From: JAUIAI01 sp050633665
GTDB taxonomy: Bacteria; Pseudomonadota; Gammaproteobacteria; Burkholderiales; Burkholderiaceae_E
Reading direction: 5' to 3'
Length of the DNA stretch: 64,000 nt
NCBI GenBank assembly: GCA_050633665.1
Contig: JBOEGY010000006.1
Span: forward strand, 310,001-374,000
Shown in pieces: positions 51,816 through 60,466 of this stretch; position 1 is the first letter of the stretch, and the number at the start of each line of letters is the position of its first letter. A program made the translations under genes and the position numbers. The notes beneath the pieces were generated by a model. That model saw only the letters and a program-made list of their open reading frames with translations, did not search any database and was not told where the DNA came from.

Positions 51816-52994
51816 ATGTCTTCAAGCCTCCCCGAGCCCGCGCTGCGCGTGGCTTTCCAGCAAACCTCCCTGCCGCGTTACCGCCTGCCCATATTCAGGC
51901 AGTTGGCGGCGGTGCCTGGCCGGGCGCTGCGCCTGCACTATGGGTCGGAGGCGCCGGCGCTGGCCAATGTCGACCCGGAGGGTTTTGCCGGGAGTTTTGA
52001 GCCGTTTTTCCGGTTGCCCAAAATGCTCGGGCAGCTTTTCTTCTGGCATCAGACTCAGTGGCGTCTGGCCAGTCGCAAACGTGCCGATGTGGCCATCATG
52101 TGCTGGAACACCCGCTTCCTGAGCCTGATTCCCGCGTTGATACGCGCCCGCCTGACCGGTGTACCGGTTGCCTTGTGGGGGCACGGGTTTTCCAAACGGG
52201 CCTCAAGCTGGCGCAGCTTTCTGCGCAACCTGCCGGCCAGACTGGCCAGTGCGGTCATTGTTTATGATGGGCAGACGGCCGAGCGTCTGGTCGCCTCGGG
52301 CCTGCCCGCAGAAAAAGTCTTTGTGGCGCCCAATGGTCTGGATACCCGCAGTATTCAGGCGGCGCGTGCAGATGCGCTGGCGCTGGCCGACCGCGTCGCC
52401 TGGCGTCAGGCCAAGGGGTTTGGTGCTGCGCCCGTCCTGGTTTTTCTGGGTCGGCTGTTTGCGGACAACCGGCTGGATGTGGCGATCGATGCAATCGGTT
52501 TGCTGGCGCGGCAGTATCCGGCGCTGCGACTGGTTGTCATTGGGAGTGGCCCGGAAGAACAAGCGCGTCTCGAGGCCCACGCTGAACAAGCTCAAGTGGC
52601 CGACCACTTAGTCTGGGTCGGACCGGTTTATCAGGAACAGGAACTGGCCCCATGGATGATTGCCGCCGATGTGTTCGTTTACCCGAGCAATGTCGGGCTC
52701 AGTCTGATCCACGCGTTCAACTATGCATTGCCGGGCGTCGTGTGCGAACCGTTGTCGGCGCACAATCCGGAAATTGTCGCGTTGGTTAACGGGGTTAACG
52801 GGACGGTGGCCGGCTCACTGGATGCTGATGCGCTGGCGGCGGCGCTTGAGCCGCTGCTGGCCGATCAAGCCTTGCGCCAGCGTATGGGTGAGGCTGCGCT
52901 GGCCTGTGTTCAACAGACTTTTAACGAGCAAAGCATGGTGTCAGGTTTTAATGCGCTCATTGATTACCTTGACCAGCAGCGGAGCGCCCGATGA
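51816..52994 (+). CDS. GT4-family glycosyltransferase (third)
   Basis: A 392-residue GT-B glycosyltransferase. The N-terminal half has ALRVAFQQTSLPRYRLPIFR and VPVALWGHGFSKR; the C-terminal half has VLVFLGRLFADNRLDVAIDA, LRLVVIGSGPEEQARLEAHA and FVYPSNVGLSLIHAFNYALP. Its last four bases overlap the deacetylase start, placing it in the same operon as the modification genes that follow. Confidence 0.85.
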   Translation: MSSSLPEPALRVAFQQTSLPRYRLPIFRQLAAVPGRALRLHYGSEAPALANVDPEGFAGSFEPFFRLPKMLGQLFFWHQTQWRLASRKRADVAIMCWNTRFLSLIPALIRARLTGVPVALWGHGFSKRASSWRSFLRNLPARLASAVIVYDGQTAERLVASGLPAEKVFVAPNGLDTRSIQAARADALALADRVAWRQAKGFGAAPVLVFLGRLFADNRLDVAIDAIGLLARQYPALRLVVIGSGPEEQARLEAHAEQAQVADHLVWVGPVYQEQELAPWMIAADVFVYPSNVGLSLIHAFNYALPGVVCEPLSAHNPEIVALVNGVNGTVAGSLDADALAAALEPLLADQALRQRMGEAALACVQQTFNEQSMVSGFNALIDYLDQQRSAR

Positions 52995-53872
52995 CTGAGC
53001 GGATCGATACGCCCCAATTTGCCACCCGCTGGCAACAAGCTCAGGAAAGACCGGTCGGGCTCATTGGCAAGGCCCGGCGGCTGTTGCGCCGCGGTGCCAT
53101 TACCGGCGCGGCACAACTGGCCGAACTCACCGGGCAGGCGAATGCCACGGCCTCGCTACGCCTGCTGTTTTGTCACTACGTGTTCGACAATCAGCGGGCG
53201 GCATTCGAGGCGCAGCTTAAGCAGCTTCAGGGGATTGGCGAATTTGTTTCCACCGCCAGGTGCTTGCAGATGCTGCGCGGTCAGGTGCCGATTGAACGGC
53301 CCAGTTTTCATTTGTCGTTCGATGACGGCTTTGCCAATATTGCCACCAATGCCGCGCCCATCATGAAACGGCTCGGTATTCCAGGCACGTTTTTTGTGCC
53401 GACATCAATCATCGGTGCCGACTATCAAACCGTGCGCCACTTCTGCCTGGATGTCACCCAGTATCGCGCCGTCGTCGAACTCGCTTCCTGGGAGCAATTA
53501 GGCCGGCTGGCCGAGCAGGGGATTGATATCGCCTCGCACACGCGTACACACACCCGGTTCAGCGACATGTCCGCCGATCGCTCGCGGATGGAAGACGAAA
53601 TCTTCGGCTCGAAGGCCGACATCGAACGCGAACTCGGCTTGCCGTGCCCGTATATTTCATGGCCGTACGGGCGCTTGTCCGATGCCGATGATCGCTCGCT
53701 GGCGCTGGTTCGGGAAGCCGGCTATGAAGCCTGCTTCGGTGCCTGGCGTGGTCAGATCCGGCCCGGTAAAACCGACCCGTTTAATATCCCGCGCCATCAC
53801 TTTGAACCCGAATGGCCGCTGGCCCATGTGCGCTATTTCGCGCGCGGTGCCCGCGAGGAGCCGGTGTCTTGA
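52991..53872 (+). CDS. Polysaccharide deacetylase (CE4)
   Basis: A 293-residue NodB-like deacetylase that removes N-acetyl groups from amino sugars. The catalytic motif SFDDGFANIATNAAP holds the metal/acid Asp pair. GIPGTFFVPTS, IASHTRTHTRFSDM (metal His-x3-His) and PYISWPYGRLSDADD follow. No signal peptide is evident, so it may act on the lipid-linked precursor in the cytoplasm. It is coupled on both sides by overlaps. The downstream formyltransferase suggests that the freed amine is formylated. Confidence 0.85.
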   Translation: MTERIDTPQFATRWQQAQERPVGLIGKARRLLRRGAITGAAQLAELTGQANATASLRLLFCHYVFDNQRAAFEAQLKQLQGIGEFVSTARCLQMLRGQVPIERPSFHLSFDDGFANIATNAAPIMKRLGIPGTFFVPTSIIGADYQTVRHFCLDVTQYRAVVELASWEQLGRLAEQGIDIASHTRTHTRFSDMSADRSRMEDEIFGSKADIERELGLPCPYISWPYGRLSDADDRSLALVREAGYEACFGAWRGQIRPGKTDPFNIPRHHFEPEWPLAHVRYFARGAREEPVS

Positions 53873-54666
53873 AGGTTGTCATTATCACCAGCGTTGATCG
53901 CGGGCTGGCCTCGCGCTGCCTGCCTGAGTTGCTGGCCAGCCCGACCCTGCAAGTAGCCGGCGTCATCCGGGTGGCGGGTGCACATCCCGACACAATGCGG
54001 CGCTGGCGCCAGAAGCTGCGCAAGATTGCGCGCATCGGCGTGGGTGGCGCGATTAACGGCTACCGGATGCGCGCCTGGTTCAATGACGAACAAGCCGGCT
54101 CACTGGCGCAGGTCTGCGCCGAGCATCAGGTTGAGCTCGCCGAAACGCCGTACCTGAATTCTCCGGATACCGTTGCCTTGCTAAAAACATTTGACGCGCA
54201 ACTGGGTCTGTCGCTGGGTAACGGTTTTATGGCGCCCAGTGTGTATGAGGTCCCCAAGGTGGACATGTTGAATGTGCATTGTGAATTGCTGCCCGCCTAC
54301 CAGAATGCCTCCAGTGTGATCTGGCCGATTCACAATGGTGAGACGCAGACCGGTCTGACCGTGCATCGCATTGCGCGTCAGATCGACACTGGCGAGATCC
54401 TGCATCAGGAAACCTACCCCATTGTATTTGGCGAGACACTGCCGCAGACTGTTCGACGCACGATGGCGCTGACTTATAGCCGGGTACCGGCTGCCGTGCG
54501 CCACGCCTGCGAGCATTACCCGCAACTGCGTGCGCAGGCGGTTGAGCAACGCGGCGGGCATCGCTACACCACGCCCTCACTGAGCCAGTTCCGCCAAATG
54601 ATACGCAACCACCAGCAGTTACGAAGCGTCAGTCAATCACTGCCCTCAGGAGCCGCCAAACCATGA
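53869..54666 (+). CDS. Formyltransferase (sugar N-formyltransferase-like)
   Basis: A 265-residue protein of the methionyl-tRNA/GAR formyltransferase fold. The start is TTG at 53869 overlapping the deacetylase stop, with GAGGAG eight bases upstream. The catalytic set is visible: Asn and His in MLNVHCELLPAYQNASSVIW, Asp in QIDTGEILHQE, and TGLTVHRI. Sugar members use N10-formyl-THF to formylate aminosugars. The N-terminus (LKVVIITSVDRGLASRCLPE) is a normal Rossmann start. Confidence 0.82.
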   Translation: MKVVIITSVDRGLASRCLPELLASPTLQVAGVIRVAGAHPDTMRRWRQKLRKIARIGVGGAINGYRMRAWFNDEQAGSLAQVCAEHQVELAETPYLNSPDTVALLKTFDAQLGLSLGNGFMAPSVYEVPKVDMLNVHCELLPAYQNASSVIWPIHNGETQTGLTVHRIARQIDTGEILHQETYPIVFGETLPQTVRRTMALTYSRVPAAVRHACEHYPQLRAQAVEQRGGHRYTTPSLSQFRQMIRNHQQLRSVSQSLPSGAAKP

Positions 54667-55478
54667 CAACGCCGGATATGTCCCGTTACTTCAGCGGCGA
54701 GGCGCTTTACGGAGACGACCTCGATCGTGACGGTATCGCGCAGTGGTTTGCCGACGAAGAAGAAGGCTATGCCAATCTGGGCGCGTCCAACGAAAAAGAC
54801 TACCGCTATGTTTATCACCAGTGGAACCGTCTGCACGGGTTTTCGCAGTTGCCGGCTCAGGGGCGTTTTGAACACTTGCTGGCGTTTGGCAGTGCTTATG
54901 GCGAAGAGCTTGTGCCGGTGGTTGATCGAACCGATGCAATTACCGTGGTCGATCCCTCCGATGCGTTTGTGCGCAGCGCTATTCACGGGGTGCCGGCAAC
55001 CTACATCAAACCCGGTGTTACCGGGCAGTTGCCCGTCGCGGATGCCAGCTTCGACATGGGCACCTGTCTGGGTGTCTTGCACCATATTCCCAATGTTTCC
55101 AGCGTCGTCGCCGAGATTGCCCGCACGTTGAAACCGGGCGCCTACTTTCTGTTACGTGAGCCGGTTGTTTCAATGGGCGACTGGCGCAAGCCCCGGGCCG
55201 GGCTGACCATCCATGAACGAGGCATTCCGGCGCCGATTCTCAAACGAATCTGTGTTGAGGCGGGTTTTGAGATCGTGCGTGCCGCCCCGTGCGGCTTTGC
55301 GCTGACGCCGCGTTTGTTCGGGCCGCTGGTTGGCGAGGTGTACAACAGTGGCGTGGCGACCCGGCTGGATAGTTGGCTGAGCCGCTTGTTTGCGTGGAAT
55401 TCGAGCTACCACGCCACCTCAGTGCTCGCAAAACTTCGCCCGACCAGTCTTTTTCTGGTGCTGCGCCGGCGCGGCTAA
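54663..55478 (+). CDS. Class I SAM-dependent methyltransferase
   Basis: A 271-residue methyltransferase. RFEHLLAFGSAYGEELVPVV is the degenerate SAM loop, ITVVDPSD is motif II, and VADASFDMGTCLGVLHHIPN and ARTLKPGAYFLLREP are motifs III and IV. The target (a sugar or a lipid carrier) is unclear. It ends the plus-strand operon, and its stop overlaps the convergent fusion gene by four bases. Confidence 0.8.
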   Translation: MTTPDMSRYFSGEALYGDDLDRDGIAQWFADEEEGYANLGASNEKDYRYVYHQWNRLHGFSQLPAQGRFEHLLAFGSAYGEELVPVVDRTDAITVVDPSDAFVRSAIHGVPATYIKPGVTGQLPVADASFDMGTCLGVLHHIPNVSSVVAEIARTLKPGAYFLLREPVVSMGDWRKPRAGLTIHERGIPAPILKRICVEAGFEIVRAAPCGFALTPRLFGPLVGEVYNSGVATRLDSWLSRLFAWNSSYHATSVLAKLRPTSLFLVLRRRG

Positions 55479-56623
55479 CTTTGAACGGCGGGCGCGATGG
55501 TGTCCGCCAGTTTGCGCACCGGCTCGGTCGGCGCGGTGGCTTTGCGGGCCGCCAGGCAGTCACTGACGCTGGCTGTGCCGGGAAAGACTCGGTCTTCCAG
55601 CACAAAGTGCAGACTGATGTTGTTGTCCAGGCAATGCTTTAACAAGCTCAGACAGGCCGCAGGCGGCGCCGGCAATGCGCTCATGGTGGCCACAATGACG
55701 GCGGCGTAGTCATTTGCGGTGGGCGCTTCACGGCGCAGGTAGGCGCTTAGCACCGGCAGACTGGGCAGAGCTTCGATTTCTGCCTCATTGCACACTACTG
55801 ACATGCCGTTGTCGTGCGCATAAGCTTCAATTAATACATGTTGGTATTTGGTACTGATGCCGCCGGCGCCACAAACATATTTGACTGCCTGCGTATGAAG
55901 GTAACTGTCGGTGGCATCCCGGGCGCCGCCAGCGCCGATTATCCGGTAGTTATTGAGGGGTTTGCTGCCCATTTCGTGCTGGCCGGCGCAGCCGCGAAAA
56001 TCAATCGAGCAGCGCAATACGCCGGATGTGTTTCGGACACTGCCGTGCAAGGTGCGACCACAGAACGTCAGGTACTGGCCCGGTTCGCACAACCATTCCT
56101 CGCCCGCACCGTTGCAGAGCTCGTTGATGTCATGCAGACCGATTTGCTGCGTGAGGAGTTTGGCCTCCAGCGCATCGGTGAATTGCGCCGAGTCTATAAA
56201 CTGCACCCCGGCGCCGGCCGGCACCGGGGTGAGCGGAATCCAGAAAGTGCGGGTGTTGCCCGCGTGGCCGTACCAGTGATCGCAATGCCAGCTTGTGCCC
56301 AGCGCGCCGGGCAGATACAAGCGCAGTGACGGGGTTTTTTGAAAATACGCGTCGCCCGCAAAATGCTGGCCGCGCAGATGCCCGGCCATTTGCTGTAACG
56401 CTTTCTGGAATGGCGCGCCATGCATGGTTTCCATGACTGCTGAACGCACGACAAACTGGCGTTCGGCAAGCAACTCAAGCGCGCCGGTATCAGCGGCGGC
56501 TTCAGGGTCAAGAAAACAGACGCCATCAATCGTCATGGGCTCGGCCAGCGGCGACAGCAAGTCAATTTCCGCCCGTGGGAAAGCGCCCCTGGCGATTCCA
56601 AAACGGTTTTCGGTTTCTGTCAC
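55475..56623 (-). CDS. Fusion of 2OG-Fe(II) oxygenase-like and LIC12192-like 'sporadic carbohydrate cluster' domains
   Basis: A 382-residue protein. Residues 1-~220 look like a phytanoyl-CoA-type 2OG-Fe(II) oxygenase: iron ligands His113-x-Asp115 in WHCDHWYGH and His193 in TLHGSVRNTS, with Arg204 or Arg210 as 2OG ligand. Residues ~255-350 (YQHVLIEAYAHDNGMSVVCN, LPSLPVLSAYL, SALPAPPAACLSLL, LHFVLEDRVFPG) resemble the LIC12192-type protein of sporadic carbohydrate clusters, which I recall as a separate gene near the oxygenase. The match is by memory of the pattern. Role in sugar modification is inferred from context. Confidence 0.6.
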   Translation of the reverse strand: MTETENRFGIARGAFPRAEIDLLSPLAEPMTIDGVCFLDPEAAADTGALELLAERQFVVRSAVMETMHGAPFQKALQQMAGHLRGQHFAGDAYFQKTPSLRLYLPGALGTSWHCDHWYGHAGNTRTFWIPLTPVPAGAGVQFIDSAQFTDALEAKLLTQQIGLHDINELCNGAGEEWLCEPGQYLTFCGRTLHGSVRNTSGVLRCSIDFRGCAGQHEMGSKPLNNYRIIGAGGARDATDSYLHTQAVKYVCGAGGISTKYQHVLIEAYAHDNGMSVVCNEAEIEALPSLPVLSAYLRREAPTANDYAAVIVATMSALPAPPAACLSLLKHCLDNNISLHFVLEDRVFPGTASVSDCLAARKATAPTEPVRKLADTIAPAVQS

Positions 56624-56635
56624 GGAGCCATGTCG

Positions 56636-57562
56636 TTAATTGGTTTTGTCGGTCCGGCGGGTTTGTTGCGGCAGTGTTTCCTGAAGTACCTGCCACCAGG
56701 AGGCCTGTTCGTCCCAGGCCAGCGGTTGGTTGGGGCCGAAATCATAGCCACCCCAGAGAATGATGCCATCGGCAAGTGTTTTCAGGTGCTCCAGTTGCGC
56801 CCGCCAGACGTCGTCATTAACAAATGAAAAGTCTTTTACATTGCCGCCGTGGTGATACTGCGGCCAGACAAACGGATAAACCGGCAGGCCCGGCGCCAGT
56901 TCGCGGGCCAGCGTGATCATTTGCGTGGCAAACAGTTTCCATTGATTCAGTGCAACCGACTGGCCCAGGCTTAGCGGGTAGCGGTAGTAGCTGTACAGCT
57001 GCGGACACAAGGCGTTGACAATGCCATCGAGCCGGCGCGCAGTGGCCTGGTTTGCCTGTCTGAACTGGCGCTCGAGCGCGGCATCCTTGGTGGCCCGGGT
57101 TGAGGCATTGATGCCGCCGGTCGGCAAGATACTGTACAGACAGATTGGTTCCCGGGCGCTTTGCTGAAAGCGGCGGGCGGTATCGGCATAGTGGCCGACC
57201 GACTCAAGGTGTTCTGCCTGCGAGGCAAACGGCCAGGTTGGCCAGCGCTCCAGGTCAAGCGCAATGAATGGACTGATCGGCCGGCTGCTGTGGCGCTGTT
57301 GAATGCGCGCATTATTCACCGCCTGCGCAATACCTTCATCACTGGGGCGGATGCCATCGGCCAGTTTCCCGGCCCCGAAAAAACTCTGCTCGTAAACGAC
57401 CACTTGCTTTTCACCAAAAGGCGGCATGTCTTTGTAGAGCATGGCGTTGAATAACCGAAACCGGGTGGGCTCGTCGGCACTCGCGTGGCGGGTCGTGGCA
57501 GGCGTGGCGAACAGCGCCAGCATGACAGTCAGCACAATGGCGCAGGCAACCGCTCTGGTCAT
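56636..57562 (-). CDS. Secreted GH56-like putative glycan hydrolase (copy B)
   Basis: A 308-residue exported protein; signal peptide AVACAIVLTVMLALFATPA. It is a paralogue of the C-terminal domain of the gene at 42592. Shared blocks: FRLFNAMLYKDMPPFGE, LDLERWPTWPF (Asp103-x-Glu105), ICLYSILPTGG, ALCPQLYSYYRYP, PVYPFVWPQYHHGG and DGIILWGGYDF. Asp-x-Glu followed by Trp recalls the catalytic motif of hyaluronidases. It lacks the Pro-Thr tract and the lipobox, so it would be periplasmic or secreted. It overlaps the acyltransferase gene start/stop by four bases. Confidence 0.6.
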   Translation of the reverse strand: MTRAVACAIVLTVMLALFATPATTRHASADEPTRFRLFNAMLYKDMPPFGEKQVVVYEQSFFGAGKLADGIRPSDEGIAQAVNNARIQQRHSSRPISPFIALDLERWPTWPFASQAEHLESVGHYADTARRFQQSAREPICLYSILPTGGINASTRATKDAALERQFRQANQATARRLDGIVNALCPQLYSYYRYPLSLGQSVALNQWKLFATQMITLARELAPGLPVYPFVWPQYHHGGNVKDFSFVNDDVWRAQLEHLKTLADGIILWGGYDFGPNQPLAWDEQASWWQVLQETLPQQTRRTDKTN

Positions 57563-58794
57563 GAAGCCACCCGCCTGGGAATCAGCCGCAGGCCGTGTCT
57601 TTCAACCCAGCGCCCGGCCGCGATACTGGGTTTGTCAATCCATTGGTTGGCCAGCATTGACAAGATCATCAGGCAGGGCAGGGAGACAAGCGCGGCAACA
57701 ATCGTTGCCGGGCCGTAGCCGATCATTGGTGTTGCGGTGACCACGATCCATGAGGTTAACGAGGCCATCAGCAAAAAGTGCAACACGTAGATCGCGTATG
57801 ACCACTCGCCCAGTTTGACCAGCCAGCGATGGGACAACCAGGCGCGCCAGGCGAGCGTGCGGTGAATGATCAGAAACACCACGGCGGCACTGGCCATGCT
57901 GACGTGCCGGGTGATCAGCGTCCAGTCGGGCAGTAAAGTCGGGGCGGCATAATAGGGATAAGCCGCCAGCAGCACGACCACCGCGACCAGGGCGCCGGCG
58001 CTGGCCGGCCCCGGTCGCCAGGCAGGGGTCTCGGGGTAAACGCCATTCAGGCCGGGTTGATCCGCCTTGAATAGCTGGGCAAACAACATGCCCAACGCAA
58101 ACCCATCGTAATACGTGCCGAGCGTGGCAATCAGCAGGGCCAGCAGCGCGAGCAAACGGGCCAGGCGCGGCATCCAGTTGATCGCGAGCAAGGTGAAAAA
58201 CACCAGGAACGATCCGATCACCTCGATCTTGATTGTCCACAGGGGCGGGTTGTATTCACTGCCCGCTTTACCGGTCAGCAAGGTGCGCCAGAATACCGAC
58301 CAGTCGAACTCTCCCGCCCAGAACATATTCAGCCAGCGCCCGGCGCCGGACAGTTCAGCGACCTCGCGGTGCCAGAGCAGACCGGATGACCAGAGCAGCG
58401 CGCCAACCAGTAACGACATGATGGCCAGACCGAGCAGCCGGAACGGCCGTTTGATGATGGCCCCGACAATGCCGGGCCAGCGGGACTGACTACCGATGAA
58501 CGATACCGACAACACATAACCACTGAGCACAAAGAACAGACAGACCGCGAAATGGCCGGCGGTGAACAGACTGAGCGGTGGCCAGTGAAAGAGCCCCTCC
58601 CAGCCGTAATGGCGACTGAATGTCGCCAGCGCTGCGGCACTGCCGGCGCGCGATCCGTCGGCAAACACGGCCCACGGATAGAATGCCGCCAGAAAATGGG
58701 CAGTCACCACCATCATTGCCGCCAGCCCCCGCAATGAATCCAGATGCACGGCGCGCAGGGAAGAAGACTGACGGTTTGCAGGAGAAGGGTTCAT
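57559..58794 (-). CDS. Acyltransferase-3 family membrane protein
   Basis: A 411-residue inner membrane O-acyltransferase of the OafA/NolL type, with ten or so helices. The N-terminal RAVHLDSLRGLAAMMVVTAH contains the conserved Arg-Gly and His. FFVLSGYVLS, WTIKIEVIGSFLVF and LGEWSYAIYVLHF are typical later motifs. It probably acetylates the polysaccharide. Co-transcribed with the GH56-like gene and the fusion gene on the minus strand. Confidence 0.88.
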   Translation of the reverse strand: MNPSPANRQSSSLRAVHLDSLRGLAAMMVVTAHFLAAFYPWAVFADGSRAGSAAALATFSRHYGWEGLFHWPPLSLFTAGHFAVCLFFVLSGYVLSVSFIGSQSRWPGIVGAIIKRPFRLLGLAIMSLLVGALLWSSGLLWHREVAELSGAGRWLNMFWAGEFDWSVFWRTLLTGKAGSEYNPPLWTIKIEVIGSFLVFFTLLAINWMPRLARLLALLALLIATLGTYYDGFALGMLFAQLFKADQPGLNGVYPETPAWRPGPASAGALVAVVVLLAAYPYYAAPTLLPDWTLITRHVSMASAAVVFLIIHRTLAWRAWLSHRWLVKLGEWSYAIYVLHFLLMASLTSWIVVTATPMIGYGPATIVAALVSLPCLMILSMLANQWIDKPSIAAGRWVERHGLRLIPRRVAS

Positions 58795-58845
58795 GCAGAC
58801 AAGAGTGATGGGCCGCGGCGGGAGTGCCGGGCAGGCCGGTAGATC

Positions 58846-59682
58846 ATGCTAGCCCGTGGCATGCCGCACACCGTTCCCGATCCGGGCAGGCTCGTTGTAT
58901 TGTTGAGACATGCTGACCCCGGAACATCGCCGTTGAAACCACCCACCCGCCAGTCCGCCCGACCGATCGGCGCGTTTTCCGGCCCGGCGCCGGTCTGGCT
59001 GCTTGATCTGGACAACACCTTGCATGATGCGATGCGTTCGACGTTTCCGGGCATCAAGCTGGCCATGGGCGCTTACATCGAGCGGGCGCTGACCTTGTCG
59101 CCAGACGAGGCGGGACGCCTGCGGGACCACTATGGCGCACGATACGGCGCGACCCTGCTGGGCCTGGTGCGCCACCACGCGATCGATCCACATGATTTTC
59201 TGGCTGGCGCCCATCCGCTGGAACATCTGCCCGGAGTGATCAGACCGAGTCTGCGCCTGCGGGCCAGCCTGCGCCGACTGCCGGGGCGGCGGGTCCTGCT
59301 GACCAATGCGCCAGCCGCCTATGCGGCCCGGGTGGTACGTCTGCTGGGCATTACCCAGTGGCTCGATGAGATCGTCACGATCGAGCGCATGGGGATGGGC
59401 GGGCGCCTGCAACCCAAGCCGTCGCGCCCGATGTTCCGACGGGTCGTAGCGGCGCAGCGGGTCCATGCCTCGCGCTGCATTCTCGTTGAGGACTCACTGA
59501 TCAACCTGCGTCATGCCAGAGCGGTGGGGATTCAAGGCGTCTGGGTCACCGGGTTTGGCCGGCCAGCCGGCGGACACCAGCGATCTGGTCGTTCCATGAG
59601 CGGGCGGCGGCTGATCACGCAGTTACGCACGTTCGAACAACTGCCCAGACACCTGCATAAATTCCGGGTGTCACAAGGTTAG
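58846..59682 (+). CDS. Pyrimidine 5'-nucleotidase (HAD superfamily)
   Basis: A HAD-fold phosphatase. The catalytic WLLDLDNTLHDA (nucleophile Asp) and VLLTNAPAAYA are motifs I and II; the C-terminal CILVEDSLINLRHARAVGIQ is motif IV. The family normally begins just before the LLDLDNT strand, so the ~50 residues before it are suspicious. A later start, such as the TTG at 58933, is possible. It is the neighbour of slmA, as in related betaproteobacteria. Confidence 0.85.
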   Translation: MLARGMPHTVPDPGRLVVLLRHADPGTSPLKPPTRQSARPIGAFSGPAPVWLLDLDNTLHDAMRSTFPGIKLAMGAYIERALTLSPDEAGRLRDHYGARYGATLLGLVRHHAIDPHDFLAGAHPLEHLPGVIRPSLRLRASLRRLPGRRVLLTNAPAAYAARVVRLLGITQWLDEIVTIERMGMGGRLQPKPSRPMFRRVVAAQRVHASRCILVEDSLINLRHARAVGIQGVWVTGFGRPAGGHQRSGRSMSGRRLITQLRTFEQLPRHLHKFRVSQG

Positions 59683-59746
59683 TCGCTACTGACTTCACGC
59701 GGCCCAACAAGGTACACTCACGGGCAGCCAACAGAGACCCAACCGC

Positions 59747-60460
59747 ATGTCAGAACAAACCGGATCGCCAGAAAAACCCGCCAAAGCCACTCGTCCCAAA
59801 CCGGGTGAGCGACGCGTGCAGATTTTGCAAACCCTGGCGATGATGTTGCAGCAACCCGGCGCTGATCGCGTCACCACCGCAGCGCTCGCCCGCCGCCTTG
59901 AGGTCTCGGAGGCGGCGCTCTACAGGCACTTTGCCAGCAAAGCCCAGATGTTTGAGGGGCTGATTGATTTCATCGAGCGCAGCATCTTCTCGCTGATCAA
60001 CAAAATCACGACCCAGGAGCCCGACGGCCTGCGCCAGTTGCGCGCCATCATTTCCATGCTGCTGGCTTTTGCCGATAAAAACCCGGGCATGACGCGGGTG
60101 TTGGTGGGTGATGCGCTGATCACTGAAGACCCCCGGTTGCAGGGCCGGATCAACCAGATCATTGAGCGGCTTGAAACCAGCCTGAAGCAATCCCTGCGCA
60201 ATGCGATCAGCCAGCAACGCCTGCCAGGCAATACCGATACCGGCGCGCGGGCCGGTGTGATTTTGTCGTTTGTGACCGGCCGCTGGCTGCTTTATGCCAA
60301 GAGCGACTTCAAACGATCACCGGTTGAAGGCTTTGATCATGCCGCCACGTTACTGCTGGGTGCACCGGTGGCTGCCGCACCGCGCAGCAATCCGGCGGCC
60401 ACGGGTGCCAGTGGCATGGGCAACCCATTGCCGCAGGCGCGGATCGAACAAAAAATCTAA
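59747..60460 (+). CDS. slmA: SlmA, nucleoid occlusion factor (TetR fold)
   Basis: A 237-residue DNA-binding protein that blocks FtsZ assembly over the nucleoid. The N-terminal helix-turn-helix is RVTTAALARRLEVSEAALYR followed by HFASKAQMFEGLIDFIER. The rest fits SlmA (SIFSLINKI, LLAFADKNPGMTRVLVGDAL). The Pro/Lys-rich first ~20 residues and the tail after residue ~205 are variable. A TACACT -10-like hexamer lies upstream. The end of the convergent methyltransferase gene is six bases away. Confidence 0.9.
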   Translation: MSEQTGSPEKPAKATRPKPGERRVQILQTLAMMLQQPGADRVTTAALARRLEVSEAALYRHFASKAQMFEGLIDFIERSIFSLINKITTQEPDGLRQLRAIISMLLAFADKNPGMTRVLVGDALITEDPRLQGRINQIIERLETSLKQSLRNAISQQRLPGNTDTGARAGVILSFVTGRWLLYAKSDFKRSPVEGFDHAATLLLGAPVAAAPRSNPAATGASGMGNPLPQARIEQKI

Positions 60461-60466
60461 AGAAAT

